DNA of 64,000 bases from Alkalihalobacillus sp. LMS6 (lineage in GTDB: Bacteria; Bacillota; Bacilli; Bacillales; Bacillaceae_D), in NCBI RefSeq assembly GCF_024362765.1, contig NZ_CP093302.1, positions 2,665,564 through 2,729,563 of the forward strand, given 5' to 3'. Shown here in pieces: positions 36,196 through 44,654 of this stretch (positions within the stretch are counted from its first letter, which is position 1; each line of letters starts with the position of its first letter). Made by a program: the position numbers and the translations under genes. Under the pieces are notes generated by a model. That model was not told the origin of the DNA. It worked only from the letters and a program-made list of their open reading frames with translations, and did not search any database.

Positions 36196-37905
36196 TTAAT
36201 CTTCCATTGTCGATAAATCACCTGTTGGTAAGTCAAGCTCCCATGCTTTGAGCACGCGACGCATAATTTTCCCACTACGAGTTTTAGGTAAGGAGGAACG
36301 AAACTCCATTTCTCTCGGTGCCGCATGTGCAGCTAAACCTGTTTTAACGAATTGACGAATCTCTTCTTTTAACTCATCCGTCACTTCATACCCATCTCGA
36401 AGGGCGATAAACGCTTTAATAATTTCGCCACGGACAGGATCAGGTTTCCCAATAACTCCTGCTTCCGCAACAGCTGGATGTTCCACAAGTTTACTTTCAA
36501 CTTCAAATGGACCAACACGCTCCCCGGCAGTCATGATAACATCATCAATTCTTCCTTGGAACCAGAAATAGCCATCTTCATCCATGTACGCAGAATCACC
36601 TGATACATACCAGCCAGCAATTTCAAAATAGCTTTTAAACTTTTGCTCATTATTCCAAATGGTCCGCATCATAGATGGCCATCCAGCTTTAATCGCTAAA
36701 TTGCCCATTCGATTTGGAGGCAATTCATTTCCTTTATCATCAATGATCGCAGCGTATACGCCTGGAATCGGTTTGCCCATTGATCCTGGACGAATTTCCA
36801 TTGCTGGATAATTACAAATCATTTGCGCCCCTGTTTCCGTCATCCACCACGTATCGTGAATACGCTGATCAAAGACATTTTTTCCCCAACGAACGACTTC
36901 AGGGTTAAGAGGTTCACCTACGCTTAATACATGGCGTAATGACGATAAGTCATATTTTTTCACCAGTTCGTCCCCAGCACTCATTAACATTCTGAATGCG
37001 GTAGGTGCACTGTACCAAACCGTTACATTGTAGCGCTGAATCGTTTCATACCAATCATTCGGAGAGAAACGCCCGCCTCTGACAACGTTTGTAATCCCCG
37101 CCAACCACGGGCCGAAAATTCCATATGACGTACCTGTTACCCAGCCTGGATCCGCTGTGCACCAATAAATATCGTCTTCTTTTAAGTCCAGTACAATTTT
37201 TGCAGTATGGTAATGTTGGACCATCGCTTCATGGACGTGCAACACTCCTTTTGGCTTTCCAGTTGAACCAGACGTATAGTGTAAGATTAACCCGTCCTCT
37301 TTATCAACCCACTCAATTTCTAACTCATCCGATGCTGCTTCTAACCGCTTATTGAATTGAAGAAATGCACCATTGTCTTCGTAGTTTTTATCGTCAACAA
37401 GTACTGCTTCTAGTTCTGGTAAATCATTAAACGGTACACGCTCAAGTAAAGTCGGCGTTGTCACAAGTACTTTTGCGCCACTATCTTCAAGGCGATCTTT
37501 TACTGCCCCTTCCATAAAGGCTTCAAATAAAGGTCCGACAATTGCCCCTAGTTTGACAGCTCCAAGTAAAGCAAAATATAGTTCTGGAGATCGAGGCATA
37601 AAAATAAAGACACGGTCTCCTTTTTTTACACCCACTTCTTTTAACACATTGGCGGCTTTGTTGGAATACGCTTTTAACTCTTTAAAGGTATAGCTTTCAT
37701 CTCGACGTGCGTCACTATAGTAAAGCGCAATTTGATCCGCTTTTCCGTTTTCAGCGTGGCGGTCAATGGCTTCGTATGCTAAATTTAATTTTCCTGTATC
37801 ATTCCAAGAGAAATGTTCTTTCACTTGATCCCAATCAAATTGTTCTTTTGCATCTTCATAATTTTTTAGGTTGTATTGTCCATCAATAACAGGAAGCGCT
37901 TTCAT
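36196..37905 (-). CDS. acsA: Acetyl-CoA synthetase AcsA
   Basis: 569 aa, acetate + ATP + CoA to acetyl-CoA. Adenylation motifs: YTSGSTGKPKG (~212), WWMTETG (~355), YVSGD (~437). The C-terminal catalytic lysine is Lys546 in KTRSGKIMRR, the residue acetylated by AcuA and deacetylated by AcuC in B. subtilis. Those genes lie divergently next door. RBS AAGGAGAGG. Promoter TTGAAA-17-TATAAT upstream. Confidence 0.96.
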   Translation of the reverse strand: MKALPVIDGQYNLKNYEDAKEQFDWDQVKEHFSWNDTGKLNLAYEAIDRHAENGKADQIALYYSDARRDESYTFKELKAYSNKAANVLKEVGVKKGDRVFIFMPRSPELYFALLGAVKLGAIVGPLFEAFMEGAVKDRLEDSGAKVLVTTPTLLERVPFNDLPELEAVLVDDKNYEDNGAFLQFNKRLEAASDELEIEWVDKEDGLILHYTSGSTGKPKGVLHVHEAMVQHYHTAKIVLDLKEDDIYWCTADPGWVTGTSYGIFGPWLAGITNVVRGGRFSPNDWYETIQRYNVTVWYSAPTAFRMLMSAGDELVKKYDLSSLRHVLSVGEPLNPEVVRWGKNVFDQRIHDTWWMTETGAQMICNYPAMEIRPGSMGKPIPGVYAAIIDDKGNELPPNRMGNLAIKAGWPSMMRTIWNNEQKFKSYFEIAGWYVSGDSAYMDEDGYFWFQGRIDDVIMTAGERVGPFEVESKLVEHPAVAEAGVIGKPDPVRGEIIKAFIALRDGYEVTDELKEEIRQFVKTGLAAHAAPREMEFRSSLPKTRSGKIMRRVLKAWELDLPTGDLSTMED

Positions 37906-37940
37906 AATAGCTTCACACCTCTCCTTCTCTAATTTAGTTC

Positions 37941-37969
37941 ATTATATACAAGAAACGTCTCGATTTCAA
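37941..37969 (-). promoter_or_regulatory. sigma-A promoter of acsA with weak cre-like overlap
   Basis: Minus strand -35 TTGAAA (37964-37969), -10 TATAAT (37941-37946), spacing 17. TTGAAATCGAGACGT, starting at the -35, matches the left half of a cre (WTGNAANCG) but not the right half. Repression by CcpA, known for B. subtilis acsA, is possible but weakly supported here. For acuA only a -10-like TATACT (38052-38057) is seen. Confidence 0.65.
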
Positions 37970-38089
37970 TTGAATAATCTTATTAACTTTCTGAAGTTCG
38001 CTTAAATTACTAATCATTCGCTTTTTACTGGGACGTGCTACCTTTCTGTAGTATACTGTACGTGTAGATTGTTGACTTGAGGTGAAGCT

Positions 38090-38722
38090 ATGGACCATCC
38101 AAAGAAATTTATAAGAGAAGCCTTTTCTTTTGATTCAAAAACCCTCTATTTAGAAGGCCCATTAGAACCAGAAGCCCTTGATGCTTTAGACTATCATGAG
38201 AAATTGGTTTCGTTTCGACCAGCTCAAGCACAAAAAAAAGCATTAATGGAAATCGCAGCACTTCCAGAAGGTCGCATTAACGTTATACGAGATGAGAATC
38301 AAATTGTAGGCTATGTGACGTTTGTTTACCCTGATCCTCTTGAACGTTGGTCAGAAGGGAAAATGGAAAATTTAATAGAATTAGGCGCAATTGAAATCGC
38401 ACCAGAGTATCGCGCAAAAGGATTAGGAAAGCATTTATTGCGCTTGTCCGTAAAAGATCCAGCGATGGAAAACTATATTATTATTACAACAGAATACTAC
38501 TGGCATTGGGATTTAAAAGGAAGCGGCCTTGATGTTTGGGAATACCGCAAAGTAATGGAGAAAATGATGAATGCAGGAGGCTTAATCTGGTTTGCTACTG
38601 ATGATCCAGAAATTAGTTCTCACCCAGCTAACTGCTTAATGGCACGGATTGGCGCTAATATCGATCAAGCTTCTATGGAACAATTTGATCAACTGCGTTT
38701 TGTTAATCGCTTTATGTACTAA
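38090..38722 (+). CDS. acuA: AcsA protein acetyltransferase AcuA
   Basis: 210-aa GNAT-fold enzyme that inactivates AcsA by acetylating its catalytic lysine. The acetyl-CoA loop is visible as YRAKGLGKHLL (~118-128, R/Q-x-x-G-x-G/A), preceded by the beta4 strand IELGAIEIAPE. First gene of acuABC, divergent from acsA by 184 bases. RBS GAGGTG, ATG start. Confidence 0.93.
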   Translation: MDHPKKFIREAFSFDSKTLYLEGPLEPEALDALDYHEKLVSFRPAQAQKKALMEIAALPEGRINVIRDENQIVGYVTFVYPDPLERWSEGKMENLIELGAIEIAPEYRAKGLGKHLLRLSVKDPAMENYIIITTEYYWHWDLKGSGLDVWEYRKVMEKMMNAGGLIWFATDDPEISSHPANCLMARIGANIDQASMEQFDQLRFVNRFMY

Positions 38723-38764
38723 TTAGTACGAAAGGAGGTTTCGCTGCTTAGGCAGGTTACACTT

Positions 38765-39418
38765 ATGAAATTACACTTAATTATGCGACAACGTGTCCAT
38801 ACACTGTCTGAAACAGATACCATTCAAGATGCCATTGATTTAATGGCTAAGCAACAGATTCGCCATATACCAATCGTCACTCATGAGATGCAAGTGGTAG
38901 GCATGTTATCGGATCGAGATATTCGAGACTGTCGCCCTTCCATTTTGTCTCCTGACTTTGATGAGACACTATTTTTGAAACCGATTACAACAATTATGGC
39001 CACTCCTGTTTTAACCGCTCACGAAGACGATGATGTTCAAGAAACAGCCAAATTGTTTTACCAACATCGCATTGGCTGTTTGCCGATTACAAAAGATGAG
39101 CGCTTAACAGGGATTATTTCTGAATCGGATATTCTTTATAGCTTAACGTCATTACTCGGGGCAGATCGACCTACGTCCGTTGTTGAAGTTTGCGTTCAAA
39201 ATCATCCTGGAATGCTAGCTGATGTTGCCGCGATTTTTAAATCTATGAAGGTAAATATCATTAGTGCTGTTGCTTACCCTAGTCAAAAAGAAAACTACCA
39301 TATGCTTTCGTTTCGTGTACAGACGATTGACCCTCGTAATGTCATAAGCAAGTTAGCAGACAACGGGTATGATGTATACGGACCTTCTCTTCCCTCTATG
39401 GGAGGTGAGGCACGATGA
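38765..39418 (+). CDS. acuB: AcuB, CBS-pair + ACT domain protein
   Basis: 217 aa. Two CBS motifs (~8-60 with RHIPIVTHEMQVVGMLSDRD, and ~75-130 with GCLPITKDERLTGIISESD), then an ACT domain (~140-210). A presumed nucleotide or amino-acid sensor in acetyl-CoA synthetase control; its exact role is unknown. ATG 38765 gives the same N-terminus as B. subtilis AcuB but has a weak RBS. A strong AAAGGAGG lies 28 bases upstream, in frame with the acuA stop. The acuC start overlaps its stop (ATGA). Confidence 0.9.
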   Translation: MKLHLIMRQRVHTLSETDTIQDAIDLMAKQQIRHIPIVTHEMQVVGMLSDRDIRDCRPSILSPDFDETLFLKPITTIMATPVLTAHEDDDVQETAKLFYQHRIGCLPITKDERLTGIISESDILYSLTSLLGADRPTSVVEVCVQNHPGMLADVAAIFKSMKVNIISAVAYPSQKENYHMLSFRVQTIDPRNVISKLADNGYDVYGPSLPSMGGEAR

Positions 39419-40584
39419 CAACAGATCGAGCGGCATTTATTTATGGAGCCGATGCGTATCCGTACAAGTTTAGTGAAACGCACCCATTCCACCCTCTACG
39501 ATTGCAGCTTACGCATTCATTACTAGAACAAATGGATGCACTAGACAATACGACCACCATAAGTCCAAAACGAGCAACAGATGACGAGCTAGCGCTCATT
39601 CATGATCCAACATTTATTGAAGCGGTTAAAGAAGGCGGAGCAGGCACGCTTCAAAACGGAAAAGCAGAGACGTTCGGTTTAGGAACGGAAGATACACCTG
39701 TCTTTCCGAACATGCATGAAGCCTCTTCCTATTTAGTCGGCGGCACACTGGCTGCTTGTGATGCGGTCTTGCGAGATGGGTACCAACATGCCTTTCATTT
39801 AGGAGGCGGGTTACATCATGGCTTTCGAGGACGAGCTTCCGGATTTTGCGTGTATAACGATTCCTCTATCGCCATCGAATACATGCGCCAAACCTACAAC
39901 GCACGTGTGCTTTACATTGACACAGACGCTCATCATGGCGATGGTGTGCAGTGGGCATTTTACGAGGATCCAGACGTCTGCACGTTAAGCATTCATGAAA
40001 CAGGCCGTTATTTATTTCCTGGAACCGGACATGTAACGGAAAAAGGCTCTGGTAAAGGGTTTGGCTATTCGATTAACATTCCGCTAGACGCATTTACTGA
40101 AGATGAATCGTTTTTACATGCCTATAAAGAGTCATTACGAGAGGCTGTCGAATTTTTTCGGCCGGATCTTATTCTGACGCAAAATGGAGCCGATGCTCAT
40201 TATTACGATCCACTCTCTCATCTTCACCTTTCGATTGATGCCTTTAAAGAAATCCCAAGAATGGTGCATGAAATCGCCCATGAATATTGTGAGGGGCGTT
40301 GGGTAGCAATTGGAGGAGGTGGCTATGACAAGTGGCGTGTTGTGCCTCGAGCATGGTCCTATATTTGGCTTGCGATGACGGAACAACTCCATCTTGCTGA
40401 AGGCGACATCCCTAAATCTTGGCTTGATCAATGGCAAAACCAAGCAACTGAAATTCTGCCATCTACTTGGTCTGATCCAGCATTTCCAACTATTCCACGC
40501 AGAGCAGAAATTACGGAAAAAAATCGTCTCACTGTGGAAAAAGCCCTTTACCACATTAGAAGAGAGCAGAATAAACAACGCTAA
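39415..40584 (+). CDS. acuC: AcuC, class I HDAC-type deacetylase
   Basis: 389 aa, NAD-independent Zn deacetylase that reactivates AcsA. Active-site landmarks in order: HLGGGLHHGF with the paired catalytic histidines (~128-135), the zinc motif DTDAHHGDGVQ (~168-178), the second zinc aspartate near QNGADAH (~258), and the GGGGYD loop with the transition-state tyrosine (~302). Overlaps acuB by four bases, so translation is coupled. Terminator directly downstream. Confidence 0.95.
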   Translation: MTTDRAAFIYGADAYPYKFSETHPFHPLRLQLTHSLLEQMDALDNTTTISPKRATDDELALIHDPTFIEAVKEGGAGTLQNGKAETFGLGTEDTPVFPNMHEASSYLVGGTLAACDAVLRDGYQHAFHLGGGLHHGFRGRASGFCVYNDSSIAIEYMRQTYNARVLYIDTDAHHGDGVQWAFYEDPDVCTLSIHETGRYLFPGTGHVTEKGSGKGFGYSINIPLDAFTEDESFLHAYKESLREAVEFFRPDLILTQNGADAHYYDPLSHLHLSIDAFKEIPRMVHEIAHEYCEGRWVAIGGGGYDKWRVVPRAWSYIWLAMTEQLHLAEGDIPKSWLDQWQNQATEILPSTWSDPAFPTIPRRAEITEKNRLTVEKALYHIRREQNKQR

Positions 40585-40589
40585 ACATA

Positions 40590-40613
40590 AACCAGCCAAA
40601 AGGGCTGGTTTTC
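40590..40613. terminator. Terminator between acuC and the hotdog thioesterase
   Basis: AACCAGCC/GGCTGGTT with a loop of five bases, then TTTTCC on plus. The minus strand has a short T-run as well, so it may serve both convergent units. Confidence 0.8.
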
Positions 40614-40622
40614 CTTCTGTTT

Positions 40623-41033
40623 TTAACTGGATGGGTACAATACTTTCAATGTTGCCGTTGAGCGTGAGATCAACGCTCCGTCCATCGTGCGAATAAAAGA
40701 ATCGACCATCACGATTTTCCGGCCTTCATTAATGATGGTACCTGTTGCACATAAGTCTTCCCCTTGAAAAGCCGGCTTTACGTAATGAATGGAGAGATCA
40801 ACCGTTACGCAATTCAAATTAGTTTCAAAGCGAACGATCATACCCGCAATATTGTCATGCATCGTGGCAATGACCCCACCATGGATCGTGCCATTCAAAT
40901 TTAAATGGTCTTCTCTAACGGTTAACAGGAGCTGTCGCTCTACTGAATCATCTCCCAATTCAAATCCTAACGATGTAAAGAACTTACTTCTAGTTAAAGT
41001 CGATTGAATCGACGCTTCCTCCTCGTTTCCCAC
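40623..41033 (-). CDS. PaaI-type hotdog thioesterase
   Basis: 136 aa, a single hotdog domain with the PaaI hallmark NLNGTIHGGVIATMHD (~47-62), followed by VDLSIHYVKPA. Such enzymes hydrolyse (often aromatic or short) acyl-CoA and can rescue trapped CoA. The start is GTG 41031-41033 behind AAAGGAGGA; the upstream frame lacks an RBS. It follows the SDR gene after a short gap, and the pair is preceded by a sigma-54 promoter (41853-41868). Confidence 0.85.
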   Translation of the reverse strand: MGNEEEASIQSTLTRSKFFTSLGFELGDDSVERQLLLTVREDHLNLNGTIHGGVIATMHDNIAGMIVRFETNLNCVTVDLSIHYVKPAFQGEDLCATGTIINEGRKIVMVDSFIRTMDGALISRSTATLKVLYPSS

Positions 41034-41052
41034 TGATCGTCCTCCTTTTATG

Positions 41053-41820
41053 CTACAGTGAACTGCCTCCGTCAACCGCAATCACCTGGCCTGTAATATA
41101 ATCACTTGCTGCTGACGCCAGAAATAACATAACCCCGATTAATGTTTCATCATCGCCTAATCGTTTCATCGGATTGTTAGCTGTAATCAACGCTTCCTTT
41201 TCCTCCAAAACCCCTCTTGTCATTTTAGATGGAAAAAATCCCGGTGCAATCGCATTTACGTGAATATTGTGCGCTGCCCATTTTCTTGCTAAATCTTTTG
41301 TGAAATGGAGGATTGCCGCTTTACTTGTACTATAGCCAATCGCATTTAACACTTCTGGAGGTTCTGCACGCATGCCAGCGATTGAACTAACATTAATAAT
41401 CTTGCCTCCACCATTGCGAATCATTTCTTTTCCTACCTGCTGACTCATTAAAAACGTGCCAGTTACATTTACATCCATTACTTTATTCCATGCATCCAGC
41501 GGCATCTTTTCTACCGATTCTCCCCAAGTGGCGCCACTATTATTAACTAAAATATCCACGTTCCCGTGTTGATCGATAACGTTCGTAAGAAGAGACTCAA
41601 TTTGAACCAATTGCGTCACATCACACCCGTATCCAAATGCTTTGTACCCTTTCTCACATAGCCACTTCGCCTTCTCTTCACACTGTTCTTTTTTTCTTGA
41701 ACAAAGAATGACGATACTGCCAGCGCGAGCAAATGTCTCTGCGATTTGAAGTCCTAAACCCGTACTTCCTCCCGTAATGATTGCTACTTTTTGATCAATA
41801 TTAAAGAGCCTATCTAGCAT
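41053..41820 (-). CDS. SDR-family oxidoreductase (sigma-54 unit 2)
   Basis: 255 aa classical SDR. TGGSTGLG nucleotide loop (~16), NNSG (~91), catalytic serine in INVSS (~143), and YSTSK (~163) are all present, so it should be active. The C-terminus ITGQVIAVDGGSSL is typical of 3-oxoacyl reductase or gluconate 5-dehydrogenase-like SDRs. Substrate unknown; context suggests a 3-hydroxy/3-oxo acyl compound. RBS AAGGAGGA, ATG. First gene after the sigma-54 promoter at 41853-41868. Confidence 0.85.
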   Translation of the reverse strand: MLDRLFNIDQKVAIITGGSTGLGLQIAETFARAGSIVILCSRKKEQCEEKAKWLCEKGYKAFGYGCDVTQLVQIESLLTNVIDQHGNVDILVNNSGATWGESVEKMPLDAWNKVMDVNVTGTFLMSQQVGKEMIRNGGGKIINVSSIAGMRAEPPEVLNAIGYSTSKAAILHFTKDLARKWAAHNIHVNAIAPGFFPSKMTRGVLEEKEALITANNPMKRLGDDETLIGVMLFLASAASDYITGQVIAVDGGSSL

Positions 41821-41852
41821 AGACGATTCCTCCTTGTCATATTGTTTTTCTA

Positions 41853-41868
41853 TGCAAAAATAATGCCA
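41853..41868 (-). promoter_or_regulatory. sigma-54 (-24/-12) promoter of the SDR-thioesterase unit
   Basis: Minus strand TGGCATTATTTTTGCA. The invariant GG (-24) and GC (-12) are exactly ten bases apart, in the form TGGCA-n6-TTGCA. The predicted start lies ~12 bases on, just before the RBS. The activator gene ends about 100 bases upstream. The adjoining TTGAGTCA sequence is shared with the other sigma-54 promoter region. Confidence 0.8.
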
Positions 41869-41933
41869 GATTGACTCAAACCCTTTACATGTGAAAAAGA
41901 CGCTAAGACACGAGGAGCCTTACCATCTTTTTA

Positions 41934-41947
41934 ATTCAAATTTGAAT
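41934..41947. promoter_or_regulatory. Candidate enhancer palindrome upstream of sigma-54 promoter
   Basis: Perfect 14-base palindrome ATTCAAATTTGAAT, about 65-80 bases upstream of the -24 element and 30 bases past the activator gene stop. Position and symmetry fit an upstream activating site for a sigma-54 activator. It is A/T-rich, so chance cannot be excluded. Confidence 0.35.
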
Positions 41948-41976
41948 AAAATGATTCAATTTTAACTTATATTCGG

Positions 41977-43668
41977 TTATAGACTGGCTTTTGTGTGCTG
42001 AAACTGATTCACTGATAAATTATATTTTTTTAATTTCCGCACAACCGTCGGCTGACTTGTCTTCAGCGCTTCTGCAATTTCATACGTTGAACCATATTGT
42101 TCAGCCGCTTGACGCATGATCTTTTCCTCAGCTTGTTCGATGACTGATTTGAGGGAAACCGTGTTTGTATCTTTCGCTTCATTTGCTAGCGTATATTCAG
42201 AAGGAAGATGAGCCAAACCCATAACCGGTTCCTCTGTTGTTAATAACATCCGTTCTACTAGATTTGATAATTCTCTCACGTTTCCTTTCCAGCGATGCTG
42301 AATAAAAAACTGCTTAAGGGACTGATCCATCGTTTTATGTAAGCCATATTTTTCGTTTAATTGATTTAAAAACAAATTGACTAACGAAACGATATCGTCT
42401 GTACGTTCTCTTAATGGGGGAATATGAATCGGAATCACATTTAACCGGTAAAATAGATCTTCGCGAAAGGTCCCTTGGTCAACCATCTCTTGCAACTTTC
42501 GATTAGTGGCTGCTACAACTCGTACACGCACTTTTTTTGGCTGTGTTCCACCAATTCTTTGAATTTCGCCTTCTTGTAACACACGAAGCAATTTTACTTG
42601 TAAGTGAATCGGCAACTCACCCACTTCGTCTAAAAAAAGCATGCCTTTGTGCGCCAACTCGAACATCCCGACCTTTCCTCGGTTACTAGCACCTGTAAAC
42701 GCACCTTTTTCATAGCCAAATAGTTCCGATTCAAGTAATTCTGGAGGAATCGCTCCACAATTAACTTTAATAAACTTTCCTTCTTTTGCTCGGTAGCTCT
42801 GATTAAAAATATGCTTAGCGAGCACATCCTTGCCCACACCGGTTTCACCTAAAATTAACACTGTGGCATCAACATCCGCAATTCGTTCAGCCATCTGATA
42901 GATTGTTTTCATCTTTTGACTCATCACGACCACATCATCAGACTGGCGTTTATGTTTCAATTTGTCCAACGCCACCTTATAAGATTGATTTAATTCAGTT
43001 GCTTTGCGCAACGCCTTTTGTAAATCATTTAATTCTGATAGATCGCGGATATTGGTCACGACTTTTTCTAACTGACCATCCTGATCAAAAACAGGTGTAC
43101 CCGTAAACAGTGTCTCTTTGCCTTCAAAATTTTTTTGGACAACAGAAACTACCCGCTTTTGTGCCCGCACTTTATGGGTGACCGAATTCTCTAAAATGCC
43201 TCTTTCTACTAACGAATCGACATTCTTTCCGAGATAATAGCTCGGTGGAATACCTGTGATCCGTTCAATCGCTTTATTGGCTTTTAATGTTGTTCCATTG
43301 GCATCCGTAATATAGATGCCATCATACGAGTTTTCAATGATCGTATTTAGTTCACGATTCACATGTTCCGCTTCTTTTAATTGTTGAAAAAGCGGATGTA
43401 CAGATGTGGCGCGTATACCAACATATAATTGATCCGGCTCATTGGAACTTTCTTCTTTTAAAAAGAGGAAATGTTCATCGTTTGAATCGAGATAAACTAG
43501 TTTTATTTGGTCTCCATCTTCTCCACCTAATGCATGTCGCTTCCAATCCGTATCACCAATTAAATAATGAAACTTTTTTTCAAACAGACGATTGTATGTG
43601 AGCAACTCTCCTTGCTCATTCGTTAAAAAACTTGGAAATGGTAGCTTATGAATGTCAATCTCCTTCAT
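41977..43668 (-). CDS. Sigma-54-dependent transcriptional activator (PAS + AAA+)
   Basis: 563 aa. An N-terminal sensory region (1-95) of uncertain fold is followed by a PAS domain (~105-215). The AAA+ domain has Walker A GETGVGKD (274-281), the sigma-54 contact loop GAFTGA (322-327), Walker B MLFLDEVGE (343-351) and the R-finger region RERTDD. The C-terminal HTH is ~525-550 (TYEIAEALKTSQPTVVRKLKKY split). All elements needed to activate sigma-54 promoters are intact. The start ATG 43666-43668 has GAGGTG upstream. It lies between the two units it probably controls. The ligand is likely the imported acid or its CoA ester. Confidence 0.93.
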   Translation of the reverse strand: MKEIDIHKLPFPSFLTNEQGELLTYNRLFEKKFHYLIGDTDWKRHALGGEDGDQIKLVYLDSNDEHFLFLKEESSNEPDQLYVGIRATSVHPLFQQLKEAEHVNRELNTIIENSYDGIYITDANGTTLKANKAIERITGIPPSYYLGKNVDSLVERGILENSVTHKVRAQKRVVSVVQKNFEGKETLFTGTPVFDQDGQLEKVVTNIRDLSELNDLQKALRKATELNQSYKVALDKLKHKRQSDDVVVMSQKMKTIYQMAERIADVDATVLILGETGVGKDVLAKHIFNQSYRAKEGKFIKVNCGAIPPELLESELFGYEKGAFTGASNRGKVGMFELAHKGMLFLDEVGELPIHLQVKLLRVLQEGEIQRIGGTQPKKVRVRVVAATNRKLQEMVDQGTFREDLFYRLNVIPIHIPPLRERTDDIVSLVNLFLNQLNEKYGLHKTMDQSLKQFFIQHRWKGNVRELSNLVERMLLTTEEPVMGLAHLPSEYTLANEAKDTNTVSLKSVIEQAEEKIMRQAAEQYGSTYEIAEALKTSQPTVVRKLKKYNLSVNQFQHTKASL

Positions 43669-43770
43669 TTCTTTCACCTCACCACTTTCTTTAAGTAAAA
43701 AGAACGTGCTCTAGAGTGAACCCATCTCCTTGTATATTCTTTTTTCTTTTCATTAGTCCTGTTTTCTCAC

Positions 43771-43810
43771 AAAATAAAAAATTCCAGATATGTGTATACA
43801 TACCTGGAAT
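43771..43810 (-). terminator. Terminator of the large sigma-54 operon
   Basis: Minus strand: 13-base arms (43798-43810 with 43781-43793, one mismatch) with a 4-base loop, then TTTTTTATTTTG. It isolates the activator gene from the upstream operon. Confidence 0.85.
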
Positions 43811-43879
43811 CTCTTTTGTATTTTTTATTCGCTCTGATCGTTTTCCGATTACCTGTTGAAACACAAGCTTAGATCTCCT

Positions 43880-44641
43880 TTATGCTTTTGGTCCACCTGC
43901 TACATATAAAACCTGACCATTTACAAAGCCTGAACGTTGATCTGCAAAAAACGCAACTGCCTGTGCAATGTCTTCTGGCTGTCCACTTCGAGCAACAGGA
44001 ATGTTTGATACACTTGCTTCAATGAGTTGATCAAACGAAATGCCCAGACGGTTTGCTGTTGATTTGGTCATATCGGTTTCAATAAAACCTGGTGCAATGG
44101 CATTTGCCGTAATCCCATATTTGCCAAGTTCAATTGCCAACGTCTTCGTAAATCCTTGTAGCCCTGCTTTAGCTGTGGCATAGTTTGCTTGACCTCGATT
44201 ACCGAGAGCAGATGTTGAAGATAAATTAATAATACGGCCGTATTTTTGTTTCACCATATAGGTTTGCGCTGCTTGCGTCACAATGAACGCGCCTTTTAAA
44301 TGAACATCCATTACGCTGTCCCAATCTTGATCGGACATTTTATACATCATGTTGTCACGTATAAGCCCCGCATTGTTAACAACAATATCAAGGGTCCCAC
44401 ATTCCTTGATTATCGCTTCAATCCCTTCCTCCACTTGCTCTCGGTTCGTGACATCAACGTGCATCATTCGAACATGAAGCGACCGTTTTTCAAAATAGAG
44501 AGCCGCTTCTTCTAGCGCACGTTCATTTACATCAAAAATCACTACGTTCGCGCCATCGCTCGCAAGCCGTTCGGCCACTGCTTTACCAATTCCACGACTT
44601 CCACCTGTAACGAGTGCGGTTTGTTTGTGAAATTGTTGCAT
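43880..44641 (-). CDS. FabG-like SDR (3-hydroxyacyl-CoA dehydrogenase candidate)
   Basis: 253 aa classical SDR. TGGSRGIG loop (~13), NNAG (~89), catalytic SSTSA (~142), YATAK (~155), and the FabG-like PGFIETDMT (~186). It is last in a beta-oxidation-type operon that has no HAD-family 3-hydroxyacyl-CoA dehydrogenase. Oxidation of the 3-hydroxyacyl-CoA (FabG run in reverse, or PhaB-like) is the natural guess. The start ATG 44639-44641 has AAAGGGGATGAGAGG upstream. Confidence 0.85.
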   Translation of the reverse strand: MQQFHKQTALVTGGSRGIGKAVAERLASDGANVVIFDVNERALEEAALYFEKRSLHVRMMHVDVTNREQVEEGIEAIIKECGTLDIVVNNAGLIRDNMMYKMSDQDWDSVMDVHLKGAFIVTQAAQTYMVKQKYGRIINLSSTSALGNRGQANYATAKAGLQGFTKTLAIELGKYGITANAIAPGFIETDMTKSTANRLGISFDQLIEASVSNIPVARSGQPEDIAQAVAFFADQRSGFVNGQVLYVAGGPKA

Positions 44642-44654
44642 CCTCTCATCCCCT

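Noticed and set aside
35957-36196. Serine-rich frames on both strands over the PBP tail
   Set aside because: They are by-products of the repetitive Asp/Glu/Ser codons of the real gene.
37970-38060. cre site for acuABC
   Set aside because: Only poor matches (around TTCGCTTAAA and TCGCTTTTTACT); no position keeps the central CG with both flanks.
43670-43770. Sigma-54 promoter in front of the activator gene
   Set aside because: No GG-n10-GC pair with flanking TGGCA/TTGCA was found; the activator is probably made from an ordinary promoter.
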